Shown here: positions 41,488 to 49,662 of the stretch, piece after piece
Layout of the letters: every line of letters begins with the position of its first letter
Position numbering within the stretch: position 1 is the first letter of the stretch
Assembly: GCF_039534915.1 (NCBI RefSeq)
Contig: NZ_BAAAWE010000001.1
Location: forward strand, 3,968,001-4,032,000
Source: Streptomyces roseofulvus
GTDB lineage: Bacteria; Actinomycetota; Actinomycetes; Streptomycetales; Streptomycetaceae
Reading direction: 5' to 3'
Length of the DNA: 64,000 nucleotides
Translations under genes and position numbers: made by a program
The notes under the pieces: generated by a model
The model's database searches: none
What the model was told of the DNA's origin: nothing
What the model saw: only the letters and a program-made list of their open reading frames with translations

Positions 41488-41531
41488 GGCACGAGGAAGC
41501 ATCCCTCCCCGATCTTTACGGAGCCGTCGCC

Positions 41532-43361
41532 ATGGGGCACTACAAGTCGAATCTCCGCGACATCGAGTTCAACCTCTTCGAGGTGCTCGGCCGCGACAAG
41601 GTGTACGGCACCGGTCCGTTCGAGGAGATGGACGTCGACACCGCCAAGAGCATCCTCGACGAGATCCGCCGCCTCGCCGAGAACGAGCTCGCCGAGTCCT
41701 TCGCCGACGCCGACCGCAACCCGCCGGTCTTCGACCCCGAGACCAACACCGCCCCGGTCCCGGCCACCTTCAAGGCGTCCTACGACGCCTTCATGGAGTC
41801 CGAGTACTGGCGCCTCGGCATCCCCGAGGGCATCGGCGGCACCGTCTCCCCGCGCTCGCTCGTCTGGGCCTACGCGGAGCTGCTGCTCGGCTCCAACCCG
41901 GCCGTCTGGATGTACTCCTCCGGCCCGGCGTTCGCCGGCGTCCTCTACAACGAGGGCAACGAGGCGCAGAAGAAGATCGCGCAGATCGCCGTCGAGAAGC
42001 GCTGGGGCTCCACCATGGTCCTCACCGAGCCCGACGCCGGCTCCGACGTCGGCGCCGGCCGGACCAAGGCCATCCAGCAGGAGGACGGCTCCTGGCACAT
42101 CGAGGGCGTCAAGCGCTTCATCACCTCCGGTGAGCACGACATGGAGGAGAACATCCTCCACTACGTCCTCGCCCGCCCCGAGGGCGCCGGCCCCGGCACC
42201 AAGGGCCTCTCCCTCTTCCTCGTCCCCAAGTACGAGTTCGACTGGGAGACCGGCGAGCTGGGCGCCCGCAACGGCGTCTACGCCACCAACGTCGAGCACA
42301 AGATGGGCCTCAAGGCCTCCAACACGTGCGAGATGACCTTCGGCGACAAGCACCCCGCCAAGGGCTGGCTCATCGGCGACAAGCACGACGGCATCCGCCA
42401 GATGTTCCTCATCATCGAGTTCGCCCGCATGATGGTCGGCACGAAGGCGATCTCCACCCTCTCCACGGGCTACCTCAACGCCCTGGAGTACGCCAAGGAG
42501 CGCGTCCAGGGCACCGACCTGGCCAACTTCATGGACAAGGCCGCGCCGAAGGTCACCATCACCCACCACCCCGACGTCCGCCGCTCGCTGATGACGCAGA
42601 AGGCGTACGCCGAGGGCATGCGCTCCCTCGTGCTCTACACGGCCTCCGTCCAGGACGCCATCCAGCTCAAGGAAGCGGCCGGCGAGGACGCCAAGGCCCT
42701 GCACGGCCTCAACGACCTCCTGCTCCCGATCGTGAAGGGCTACGGCTCCGAGAAGGGCTACGAGCAGCTCGCGCAGTCGCTCCAGATCTTCGGCGGCTCC
42801 GGCTTCCTCCAGGAGTACCCGATCGAGCAGTACATCCGGGACTCCAAGATCGACACCCTCTACGAGGGCACCACCGCCATCCAGGGCCAGGACTTCTTCT
42901 TCCGGAAGATCGTCCGCGACCAGGGCGCCTCCCTGAACACCCTCTCCGAGGAGATCAAGAAGTTCCTCGCGGTCGGCACCGGCGGCGAGGAGCTGGCCGG
43001 CGCCCGCGACGCGCTCGCCAAGGCGGCGGTCGACCTGGAGGCGATCGTCGGCAAGATGATCACCGACCTCACCGCCACCGGCGAGGACGTCAAGAACATC
43101 TACAAGGTCGGCCTCAACACCACCCGCCTGCTCATGGCCTCCGGCGACGTCGTCGTCGGCTACCTGCTCCTCAAGGGCGCGGCCGTCGCCGCCGAGAAGC
43201 TCGCGGCCGGCGCCACCGGCAAGGACGTCCCCTTCTACCAGGGCAAGATCGCGGCCGCGAAGTTCTTCGCCGCCAACGTCCTGCCCGGCGTCTCCACCGA
43301 GCGCCTCCTCGCCGACGGCGTGGACGGCAGCCTGATGGACCTGGACGAGGCGGCGTTCTAA
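41532..43361 (+). CDS. Acyl-CoA dehydrogenase (long form)
   Basis: A 609-residue FAD enzyme of fatty acid beta-oxidation. The N-terminus MGHYKSNLRDIEFNLFEVLG is typical of the actinobacterial long form with an extra N-terminal domain. Core motifs are visible: MVLTEPDAGSDVGAGRTKA (FAD/substrate loop), FITSGEHD, LQIFGGSGFLQEYPIEQY and DTLYEGTTAIQGQDF with the conserved C-terminal helix. A C-terminal extension (DKITDLTATG-like helical region) follows. It should oxidise an acyl-CoA to the enoyl-CoA and pass electrons to ETF. A cluster of palindromes upstream (41425-41487) suggests regulation by lipid supply. A terminator follows at 43383. Confidence 0.94.
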   Translation: MGHYKSNLRDIEFNLFEVLGRDKVYGTGPFEEMDVDTAKSILDEIRRLAENELAESFADADRNPPVFDPETNTAPVPATFKASYDAFMESEYWRLGIPEGIGGTVSPRSLVWAYAELLLGSNPAVWMYSSGPAFAGVLYNEGNEAQKKIAQIAVEKRWGSTMVLTEPDAGSDVGAGRTKAIQQEDGSWHIEGVKRFITSGEHDMEENILHYVLARPEGAGPGTKGLSLFLVPKYEFDWETGELGARNGVYATNVEHKMGLKASNTCEMTFGDKHPAKGWLIGDKHDGIRQMFLIIEFARMMVGTKAISTLSTGYLNALEYAKERVQGTDLANFMDKAAPKVTITHHPDVRRSLMTQKAYAEGMRSLVLYTASVQDAIQLKEAAGEDAKALHGLNDLLLPIVKGYGSEKGYEQLAQSLQIFGGSGFLQEYPIEQYIRDSKIDTLYEGTTAIQGQDFFFRKIVRDQGASLNTLSEEIKKFLAVGTGGEELAGARDALAKAAVDLEAIVGKMITDLTATGEDVKNIYKVGLNTTRLLMASGDVVVGYLLLKGAAVAAEKLAAGATGKDVPFYQGKIAAAKFFAANVLPGVSTERLLADGVDGSLMDLDEAAF

Positions 43362-43382
43362 GAACCCGCCTGGTCCTTACTG

Positions 43383-43418
43383 GAACGGCCCGTCCCCGGG
43401 GAGGGGGGCGGGCCGTTC
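43383..43418 (+). terminator. Terminator downstream of acyl-CoA dehydrogenase
   Basis: GAACGGCCCGTCCCC (43383-43397) pairs with GGGGGGCGGGCCGTTC (43403-43418) with one bulge and a short loop. It is followed by TGCTGTCTTT, the most T-rich tail of any terminator in the window. Confidence 0.85.
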
Positions 43419-43660
43419 TGCTGTCTTTGCGGGCTCGGTTCGCCTCCGGGGCGCCGCAAGCCGGGCTCACGACACCGGCCGTGCTCGGCCCGCTCGTCCC
43501 TCACGGGCCTGCGCGCGGGCGGCGCCGTTCCCCCGGCGCGCCCCTTCGGCTCACTCGCCGGGTCCTGCCGGGTGGGGTACGGGCTCCGCGGGCGGAGGGT
43601 CCGGGGCACGCGTGGGCCCGTCAAGAAGGCCCTGCCAAAGGGCTGCGTAAGGTGGGGCGC
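43419..43660. other. Intergenic region with GC-rich repeats, no gene seen
   Basis: The 242 bp between the acyl-CoA dehydrogenase terminator and the aminopeptidase start have no biased frame. They hold short inverted segments such as CCGGCCGTGCTCGGCCCG and CGGGCTCCGCGGGCGGAGGG, of the type that recur between streptomycete genes. The aminopeptidase promoter should be in the right part. Confidence 0.4.
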
Positions 43661-44968
43661 ATGAGCAGCGCAGCTTCCCGACCGGCGTCCGCACCCTTCG
43701 GCCCCGGCCACACCGATGACCTGATGACCTTCCTCTCGGCGTCCCCGTCGCCGTACCACGCGGTGGCCAACGCCGCCGAGCGGCTGGAGAAGGCGGGCTT
43801 CCGCCGGGTCGAGGAGACCGCGGCGTGGGACGGGACCAGCGGCGGGAAGTTCGTCACCCGCGGCGGCGCGATCATCGCCTGGTACGTGCCCGCCGGCGCC
43901 GACCCGCACACCCCGTACCGGATCGTCGGCGCCCACACCGACTCCCCCAACCTGCGCGTCAAGCCCCGCCCCGACATGGGCACCCAGGGCTGGCGGCAGA
44001 TCGCCGTGGAGATCTACGGCGGCACCCTCCTCAACACCTGGCTCGACCGCGACCTCGGCCTCGCGGGCCGGCTCACCCTCCGCGACGGCAGCCACCGGCT
44101 CGTCAACGTCGACCGGCCGCTGCTGCGCGTCCCGCAGCTCGCCATCCACCTCGACCGCAGCGCCAACGACGGCCTGAAGCTGGACCGCCAGCGCCACATG
44201 CAGCCGGTCTGGGGCACCGGAGACGTCCACGAGGGCGACCTCATCGAGTTCGTCGCCGGCGAGGCCGGCGTGGACGCCGAGGACGTGGCCGGCTGGGACC
44301 TGATGGTGCACGCCGTCGACGCCCCCGCCTACCTCGGCCGCGACCGCGAGCTCGTCGCCGGGCCGCGCATGGACAACCTGATCTCCGTGCACGCCGGCGT
44401 CGCCGCGCTCACCGCCCTCGCGGGCCGCGACGACCTCCCGTACATCCCGGTCCTCGCCGCCTTCGACCACGAGGAGAACGGCTCCGAGGCCGACACCGGC
44501 GCCCAGGGCCCCCTCCTCGGCACCGTCCTGGAGCGCTCCGTCTACGCCCGCGGCGGCGGCTACGAGGACCGCGCCCGCGCCTTCGCCGGCACGGTCTGCC
44601 TCTCCTCCGACACCGGGCACGCCGTCCACCCCAACTACGCGGAGCGGCACGACCCGACGCACCACCCGCGCGTCAACGGCGGCCCGATCCTCAAGGTCAA
44701 CGTCAACCAGCGGTACGCCACCGACGGCACCGGCCGCGCCGTCTTCGCCGCCGCGTGCGAGAAGGCGGGCGTGCCGTGGCAGTCGTTCGTCTCCAACAAC
44801 GACATGCCCTGCGGGACCACGATCGGCCCCATCACGGCCGCCCGCCACGGCATCACCACCGTCGACATCGGCGTGGCGATCCTCTCCATGCACAGCGCCC
44901 GCGAACTCTGCGGCGCCGAGGACCCCTACCTCCTCGCCAACGCCCTGGTCGCCTTCCTGGAGGGCTGA
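43661..44968 (+). CDS. apeB: M18 family aminopeptidase
   Basis: A 435-residue dinuclear zinc metalloaminopeptidase. Metal ligands and their settings are visible: VGAHTDSPNLRVKP (His92, Asp94), AFDHEENGSE, SSDTGHAVHPNY and the final GVAILSMHSARE. M18 enzymes form dodecameric tetrahedra and release N-terminal residues, preferring acidic ones, in the cytoplasm. The ATG at 43661 encodes MSSAASRPASAPFG. It is monocistronic and convergent with the NHL/thioredoxin gene, seven bases apart. Confidence 0.93.
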   Translation: MSSAASRPASAPFGPGHTDDLMTFLSASPSPYHAVANAAERLEKAGFRRVEETAAWDGTSGGKFVTRGGAIIAWYVPAGADPHTPYRIVGAHTDSPNLRVKPRPDMGTQGWRQIAVEIYGGTLLNTWLDRDLGLAGRLTLRDGSHRLVNVDRPLLRVPQLAIHLDRSANDGLKLDRQRHMQPVWGTGDVHEGDLIEFVAGEAGVDAEDVAGWDLMVHAVDAPAYLGRDRELVAGPRMDNLISVHAGVAALTALAGRDDLPYIPVLAAFDHEENGSEADTGAQGPLLGTVLERSVYARGGGYEDRARAFAGTVCLSSDTGHAVHPNYAERHDPTHHPRVNGGPILKVNVNQRYATDGTGRAVFAAACEKAGVPWQSFVSNNDMPCGTTIGPITAARHGITTVDIGVAILSMHSARELCGAEDPYLLANALVAFLEG

Positions 44969-44975
44969 GCTCCGG

Positions 44976-46787
44976 TCAGGCGTCCAGGCCGGCGAGGATC
45001 AGCGGGAGGCGGCTCGCGCCGCCTTCCGTGAGCTTCACCGGGACGCCCCAGTCCTGCTGGTGGACGTGGCAGGCCGGGTACTCGTTGGCCGGGTCGTCGT
45101 CGCAGGAGGCGGCCATCGCGGAGACGTGCAGGACGCCCTCGGTCAGGGCCGGGTTCAGCTCCAGGTCGCGGAAGAGGTCCGTGCCCGTCCCCTCGCCGGA
45201 GAGCAGCAGCTCCGGCGGGGTGGAGGAGACCAGGAGGCGGGTCGAGGGACCGTACCGCTCGTCCAGCTTCTGGCCCGTCGGGGCCCGGAAGACGACGTCC
45301 AGGCGGAAGGCGCCGGGGGCGACCTCGGTGGCCTCGCGCCGGGTGCGGTGCGCGACCGCCTCCACCTGCACGGCCTCCTCGGGGAGGCGGAGCCGGGTGA
45401 GGCGGTGGCGCGCCGACTCGACGACGACGATGTCGTCGCCGGCCAGGACCGCGTCGCTGGGCTCGCGCAGATCGGTGGCGAGGGTGGTGACCTCGCCGGT
45501 GGCCGGGTCGTAGCGGCGCAGGGCGTGGTTGTACGTGTCGGAGACCGCCACCGAGCCGTCGGGCAGGGCCGTCACGCCGAGCGGGTGCTGGAGGAGGGCC
45601 TGTCCGGCGGCGCCGTCCCGGTGCCCGAAGTCGAAGAGGCCGGTGCCCACGGCGGTGTGGACGGTGCCGTCGGTGTCGATGTACCGCAGGGCGCTGGTCT
45701 CCGAGTCGGCGATCCACAGCCGGTCCCCGGCGGCGGCGAGCCCGGACGGCTGGGCGAACCACGCCTCGGCGCCGGGCCCGTCGACGAGGCCCTCGTTCGT
45801 CGTGCCGGCCGCGACCTCGACGGTCCCGGACTCGGGGTCGTACGTCCAGATCTGGTGCACGCCGGCCATGGCGATCCACACCCTGCCCTGCCACCAGGCG
45901 ACGTCCCACGGCGAGGAGAGGTCCACGTCGAGCGCCGGGCCGGAGGTCGGCGACCCCTGCCACCACTGGCGGCCGGTGCCCGCGATCCGCTCCACCTCGC
46001 CCGTCGCCGGGTCGAAGCGCTGCAGCGCGTGGTGCACGGTGTCCGCGACGACGACGCTCCCGTCCGGCAGCAGCGCCAGCCCCTGCGGCTCGCGGAACAC
46101 CCCCTCGCCGCCGATCCGGCGCACCACGGTCTCCCCGTCGGCGGCCAGCTCGACCAGCTGGTGCCGGGTGGTGTCGGAGACCAGGAAGGTGCCCTCCGGC
46201 AGGACGACCGCCTTCCCGGGGAAGCGCAGGTCGGTGGCGACGGGCTCCGGCGGCACGTACGGCCCGTCCCCGCGCCGCAGCGTCCCCTTCGCCTCGTGCT
46301 CCGCCTCCAGCTCCTCGACGAGCGTCCGGATCGCGTTGGCGTGCCCCTCGCCCGCGTGCTGGGCGACGACGTACCCCTCCGGGTCGATCACGACGAGCGT
46401 CGGCCAGGCCCGCACGGCGTACTGCTTCCAGGTCGCCAGCTCCGGGTCGTCGAGCACCGGGTGGTGCACCTCGTACCGCTCCACCGCGTCCACGACGGCC
46501 TGGTGCTCGGCCTCGTGCACGAACTTCGGCGAGTGCACCCCGACGATGACGAGCGTGTCCCGGTGCTTCTCCTCCAGCTCCCGCAGCTCATCGAGGACAT
46601 GCAGGCAGTTGATGCAGCAGAACGTCCAGAAATCGAGCAGCACGATCTTTCCCCGCAGGTCGGCGAGGGTGAGGTCGTCGCCGCCCGTGTTCAGCCAGCC
46701 GCCCTTGCCGATCAGCTCGGGGGCACGGACACGGGCGCGGGAACGGGGGGCGGGCGCGGGGGTGGGCGCCGGAGCGGCATCGTTCAT
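44976..46787 (-). CDS. Thioredoxin-like domain plus NHL repeat protein (NHLRC2-like)
   Basis: A 603-residue protein without a signal peptide. Residues about 25-165 are a thioredoxin/TlpA-like domain with the active site FWTFCCINCLHV (Cys58-Ile-Asn-Cys61). Residues about 180-480 form an NHL beta-propeller with repeats such as FREPQGLALLPDGSVVVADT, SSPWDVAWWQGRVWIA and LQHPLGVTALPDGSVAVSDT. The C-terminal part is a beta-sandwich. This is the NHLRC2-like arrangement of a redox domain with a propeller. Its substrate is unknown. The start ATG is 190 bases from the divergent surface protein gene. Confidence 0.92.
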   Translation of the reverse strand: MNDAAPAPTPAPAPRSRARVRAPELIGKGGWLNTGGDDLTLADLRGKIVLLDFWTFCCINCLHVLDELRELEEKHRDTLVIVGVHSPKFVHEAEHQAVVDAVERYEVHHPVLDDPELATWKQYAVRAWPTLVVIDPEGYVVAQHAGEGHANAIRTLVEELEAEHEAKGTLRRGDGPYVPPEPVATDLRFPGKAVVLPEGTFLVSDTTRHQLVELAADGETVVRRIGGEGVFREPQGLALLPDGSVVVADTVHHALQRFDPATGEVERIAGTGRQWWQGSPTSGPALDVDLSSPWDVAWWQGRVWIAMAGVHQIWTYDPESGTVEVAAGTTNEGLVDGPGAEAWFAQPSGLAAAGDRLWIADSETSALRYIDTDGTVHTAVGTGLFDFGHRDGAAGQALLQHPLGVTALPDGSVAVSDTYNHALRRYDPATGEVTTLATDLREPSDAVLAGDDIVVVESARHRLTRLRLPEEAVQVEAVAHRTRREATEVAPGAFRLDVVFRAPTGQKLDERYGPSTRLLVSSTPPELLLSGEGTGTDLFRDLELNPALTEGVLHVSAMAASCDDDPANEYPACHVHQQDWGVPVKLTEGGASRLPLILAGLDA

Positions 46788-46820
46788 TCTTCAAGCTTGC
46801 CATCCGTCCGTGAAGCGGCG

Positions 46821-46836
46821 GTGACGGGCCCGTCAC
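46821..46836. promoter_or_regulatory. Perfect palindrome in a divergent promoter region
   Basis: GTGACGGGCCCGTCAC is a perfect 16-bp palindrome 34 bases upstream of the NHL/thioredoxin gene start (46787) and 142 bases before the surface protein gene. It is an operator candidate for the former. Confidence 0.4.
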
Positions 46837-46914
46837 CCGGGTGCGGGACGCGGTGCGGACGGGATGCGTGCGGCGGGGCGTACGGGCGGTGCGTACGGGT
46901 GGATCGAGGGGGCC

Positions 46915-46977
46915 GGGTGGGGGGTGTGGGCGTGTCTCGGGTGGGGGGTGGGGCGGGGTGCGGGGTGGGGTGGGGGC
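46915..46977 (+). other. G-run tract directly before the surface protein start codon
   Basis: The 63 bases before the ATG at 46978 contain nine or more runs of three to six G separated by one to eight bases, including GGGTGGGGGGTGGGG. In an mRNA this could fold as a G-quadruplex over the ribosome binding region. Confidence 0.55.
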
Positions 46978-48378
46978 ATGACGCGTGCGGGCAGATCATC
47001 GGACTATTCCCGCCTCCGGGGGCGTCCGGGTGTTCGGGTCGGGGCCTGGCTTCTCGCCGGGGTGCTCGTGCTGCCCTGTCTCGTGCTCGCCGGATCCGGG
47101 GCGGCGCGGGCCGGTGGGGCCGGGGAGCGGGCACTGCGGCTGAGCGTCACGGTCAACGACCGGGCCGGCGCGGAGCGGCCGGTCGCCGTGCGGGCCGGGG
47201 GGCGGGTGGTGAAGCGGTACCGGCTGGTGAACCGGGGCGGGGCCGATCTGTACGGGGTACGGGTGAGCGATCCCGGGAACCCGGCCGGCACCGCGGTGCG
47301 CTGTCCGCGCCGGGTCCTCGTCGGACTCACCTCCATGGAGTGCGTCGCCCGCTTCCGAGCCCTGCCCGGGACCCGGGGCGCCACCGTCCGCGCCGAGGGC
47401 CGGATCCCCTCCCTCGGGCTGACCGCCCGCGCGACCGCCCGCGCCGGGTACACCGGCGTCCTCGGCTCCCTCGTCCTCGGCGAGCGGGTGCGCGTGGCCG
47501 TGGCGGCGGGCGAGGCCGCCCTCATGTACACCGTCGCCAACCGGGGCAACCGGGCCCTGTACGACGTCCGCCTCAGCGATCCCGCGCTCCGGCTCTCCGG
47601 CGCGGGGCTGGACTGCGGCGGGCGGCCCGGCCGCGTCCCCTTCCTCGCGCCCGGCGCCTCCGCGCACTGCACCGCGCGCGTCCGGCGGCCGGCCGGTACG
47701 CACCGCAGCACCGGTGTCGCCACCGCGACCGACCGGGTCGGGACGTACGACGGCGCGGGGCGCCCGGTCCCGGCGCCGCTGCTCACCGCCCGCGCCGGGG
47801 CGTCCTTCACCGTGCCGGAGGCGGAGGAGGAGGGGGAGAGGGAGCCGAAGGGAAGGAGGGAGCGGGAAGCGGCCTCGGGGGGTGGCGGGGTGGTCGGTGG
47901 TGGGGCGCCCGGGGCGCCGGGGGCCGCGGCCGCGCCTCCGGCGGGGGGTGCGATGCCCGTCGGGCCGCCCGCGCCGGACGCGGCGCCGGCGGCCGACGCC
48001 GGTGAGGTCGGGGCGGGCGCGCCGGGTGCCGTGCCCGGGGGTGCCGGCGGTGTCGGCGGTGTCGGCGGTGGAGGAGGTGACGGGCTGGTCGAGGCGCCGG
48101 CCGCCGTGCCGGAGGGCGTACCGGAGGGAGATGCGGTGCCCGCCGCCCCGCGCCCGGATCCGGCTCGGCCCCAGCCGGCGCGGCCGGATTCCTCGCGCCC
48201 GGACTCCCCCGCGGCGGACACCCCGCCGCGGGCCGCCGGTCTCGACGACGAGGGGTTCCTCGGGCGGCTTCGGCGGCGCGGGCGGGAGGCGGACGAGATG
48301 GGGGTCGTCGTGATGCTGCTGCTCCTGCTCGTGCCCGCGGCCCTCGCCGCCGCTCTCTTCGGCAACCGGAGGTCCTGA
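46978..48378 (+). CDS. Surface protein with C-terminal membrane anchor
   Basis: A 466-residue exported protein. The N-terminal signal is WLLAGVLVLPCLVLAGSGA after a basic stretch, with cleavage near ARA. Two beta-domains of about 100 residues follow (about 45-145 and 145-255), each with TVNDRAG- or VANRGNRALYDVRLSDP-like features of DUF11-type adhesin domains. Residues about 270-425 are a Gly/Ala/Pro-rich spacer, then VVVMLLLLLVPAALAAALF and GNRRS as a C-terminal anchor. No LPxTG is seen, so it is anchored by the transmembrane helix. It should display on the cell surface. The next gene starts three bases after the stop. Confidence 0.8.
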   Translation: MTRAGRSSDYSRLRGRPGVRVGAWLLAGVLVLPCLVLAGSGAARAGGAGERALRLSVTVNDRAGAERPVAVRAGGRVVKRYRLVNRGGADLYGVRVSDPGNPAGTAVRCPRRVLVGLTSMECVARFRALPGTRGATVRAEGRIPSLGLTARATARAGYTGVLGSLVLGERVRVAVAAGEAALMYTVANRGNRALYDVRLSDPALRLSGAGLDCGGRPGRVPFLAPGASAHCTARVRRPAGTHRSTGVATATDRVGTYDGAGRPVPAPLLTARAGASFTVPEAEEEGEREPKGRREREAASGGGGVVGGGAPGAPGAAAAPPAGGAMPVGPPAPDAAPAADAGEVGAGAPGAVPGGAGGVGGVGGGGGDGLVEAPAAVPEGVPEGDAVPAAPRPDPARPQPARPDSSRPDSPAADTPPRAAGLDDEGFLGRLRRRGREADEMGVVVMLLLLLVPAALAAALFGNRRS

Positions 48379-48381
48379 CCC

Positions 48382-49131
48382 GTGGCCCTGCTCGAAACGC
48401 TCGTCGTCGTGTTCGGGATCGCCCTGCTCGGCGCGGTCGCCGTCGTCGTCAAGACGCGGCTGTTCCCCGTCCCCGAGAGCGAGGAGCCGCGCGAGGACGT
48501 CGCCGAGTACATCGCCATGATGGTCTCGGTCCTGTACGCGATCGTCCTCGGGCTCTGCCTGGTCTCCGTCTGGGACACCCGGTCCGCCGCCTCCGACCAC
48601 TCCCAGGCCGAGGCGAGCGCCCTGCACCAGACGTACCTGCTCGCGGACGCCCTGCCGGAGGACCGGCGCGAGCCGCTGCGGGCGGCGGCCCGGACGTACG
48701 CGGACCACGTCGTGGACGTGGAGTGGCCGATGATGGCGGCCCGGCAGCCGCTCGCGCCCGAGGGCTGGCGGCTGCTCGAGGAGCTCCGGCGGGCCGGCGA
48801 GGTCGGCGACACCGCCACCGTCTCGCAGCAGATCGCCGCCCAGGAGGTCCTCGCCCAGCTCGGGTACGTGGACGACGCGCGGCGCAGCCGGGAGGCGGCG
48901 GCGGAGGAGCGGCTGTCGCCGGTGCTGTGGGCCGGCCTGGTCCTGGGCGGTTTCCTCACCCTGGCCTTCATGTTCATCTTCGGGATTCACCACACCCGCA
49001 CCCATGTGGTGATGGTGATGGGCCTCGCCGGCTTCATCGCCTTCACCGCGCTGCTGGTCCATCAGCTCGACGAGCCCTTCGGCGAGACGCTGGGGACGGG
49101 GCCGGAGGCGTTCACCCGTTACTTCGAGTGA
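48382..49131 (+). CDS. DUF4239-like membrane protein
   Basis: A 249-residue membrane protein starting at GTG three bases after the surface protein stop. Two segments lie near the N-terminus (LLETLVVVFGIALLGAVAVVV and AEYIAMMVSVLYAIVLGLCL) and two near the C-terminus (WAGLVLGGFLTLAFMFIFGI and VVMVMGLAGFIAFTALLV). Between them is a helical extracytoplasmic or cytoplasmic domain. This is the bestrophin-like/DUF4239 layout, common in actinobacteria and of unknown function. Conserved RSAASDHSQAEASALHQTYLL supports this. It is in an operon with the surface protein. Confidence 0.85.
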   Translation: MALLETLVVVFGIALLGAVAVVVKTRLFPVPESEEPREDVAEYIAMMVSVLYAIVLGLCLVSVWDTRSAASDHSQAEASALHQTYLLADALPEDRREPLRAAARTYADHVVDVEWPMMAARQPLAPEGWRLLEELRRAGEVGDTATVSQQIAAQEVLAQLGYVDDARRSREAAAEERLSPVLWAGLVLGGFLTLAFMFIFGIHHTRTHVVMVMGLAGFIAFTALLVHQLDEPFGETLGTGPEAFTRYFE

Positions 49132-49140
49132 GGGGGCCGT

Positions 49141-49156
49141 TGTTTCACGTGAAACA
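49141..49156. other. parS site (ParB binding), copy 1
   Basis: TGTTTCACGTGAAACA is a perfect 16-bp palindrome with the core GTTTCACGTGAAAC, identical to the streptomycete parS consensus bound by ParB. It lies in the 45 bp between two genes. ParB loads here and, with ParA, condenses and segregates chromosomes into spores. In Streptomyces most copies lie near the origin. Confidence 0.92.
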
Positions 49157-49176
49157 GGGCACGGGAGGCATGGCGT

Positions 49177-49662
49177 ATGAAATACCTCGTACGGGACAAG
49201 ATCTTCGCGCTCGGCGACGACTACTGGATCGAGGACGAGGGCGGTCGGCACGCCTTCCTCGTCGACGGCAAGGCGCTGCGGCTGCGGGACACGCTGGAGC
49301 TGAAGGACCCCGACGGGCGGGTGCTGGTCACCCTGCGGGAGAAGTTCTTCGCGCTGCGGGACGCGATGACGATCGAGCGGGACGAGCGGCCCCTCGCGAC
49401 GGTGCGCCGCAAGCGGCTCTCGCTGCTGCGCAACCACTACCGGGTGTCCCTGGTCGACGGGACCGAACTGGACGTCAGCGGGCGGATCCTGGACCGGGAG
49501 TTCGCCGTCGAGTACGACGGCGAACTCCTGGCCCACATCTCCCGCCGGTGGCTGCGCGTCCGGGACACGTACGCCGTGGACGTGGTCCGCGAGGACGCCG
49601 ACGCGGCCCTGCTGATCGCGGTGGCGGTGTGCGTGATCCGGATGGCCGAGCGGGAGGGCTAG
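49177..49662 (+). CDS. LURP-one-related (Tubby-like) family protein
   Basis: A 161-residue cytoplasmic protein forming a 12-strand beta-barrel around a helix: MKYLVRDKIFALGDDYWIED, VDGKALRLRDTLELKDPDG, LVTLREKFFALRDAMTIERD and the C-terminal helix DADAALLIAVAVCVIRMAE. These are LURP-one/Tubby C-terminal fold features; the function in bacteria is not known, membrane scaffolding being suspected. GGGAGGC precedes the ATG with a longer spacer. Its last four bases overlap the stop of the convergent cystathionine gamma-synthase-like gene. A parS site is immediately upstream. Confidence 0.9.
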   Translation: MKYLVRDKIFALGDDYWIEDEGGRHAFLVDGKALRLRDTLELKDPDGRVLVTLREKFFALRDAMTIERDERPLATVRRKRLSLLRNHYRVSLVDGTELDVSGRILDREFAVEYDGELLAHISRRWLRVRDTYAVDVVREDADAALLIAVAVCVIRMAEREG

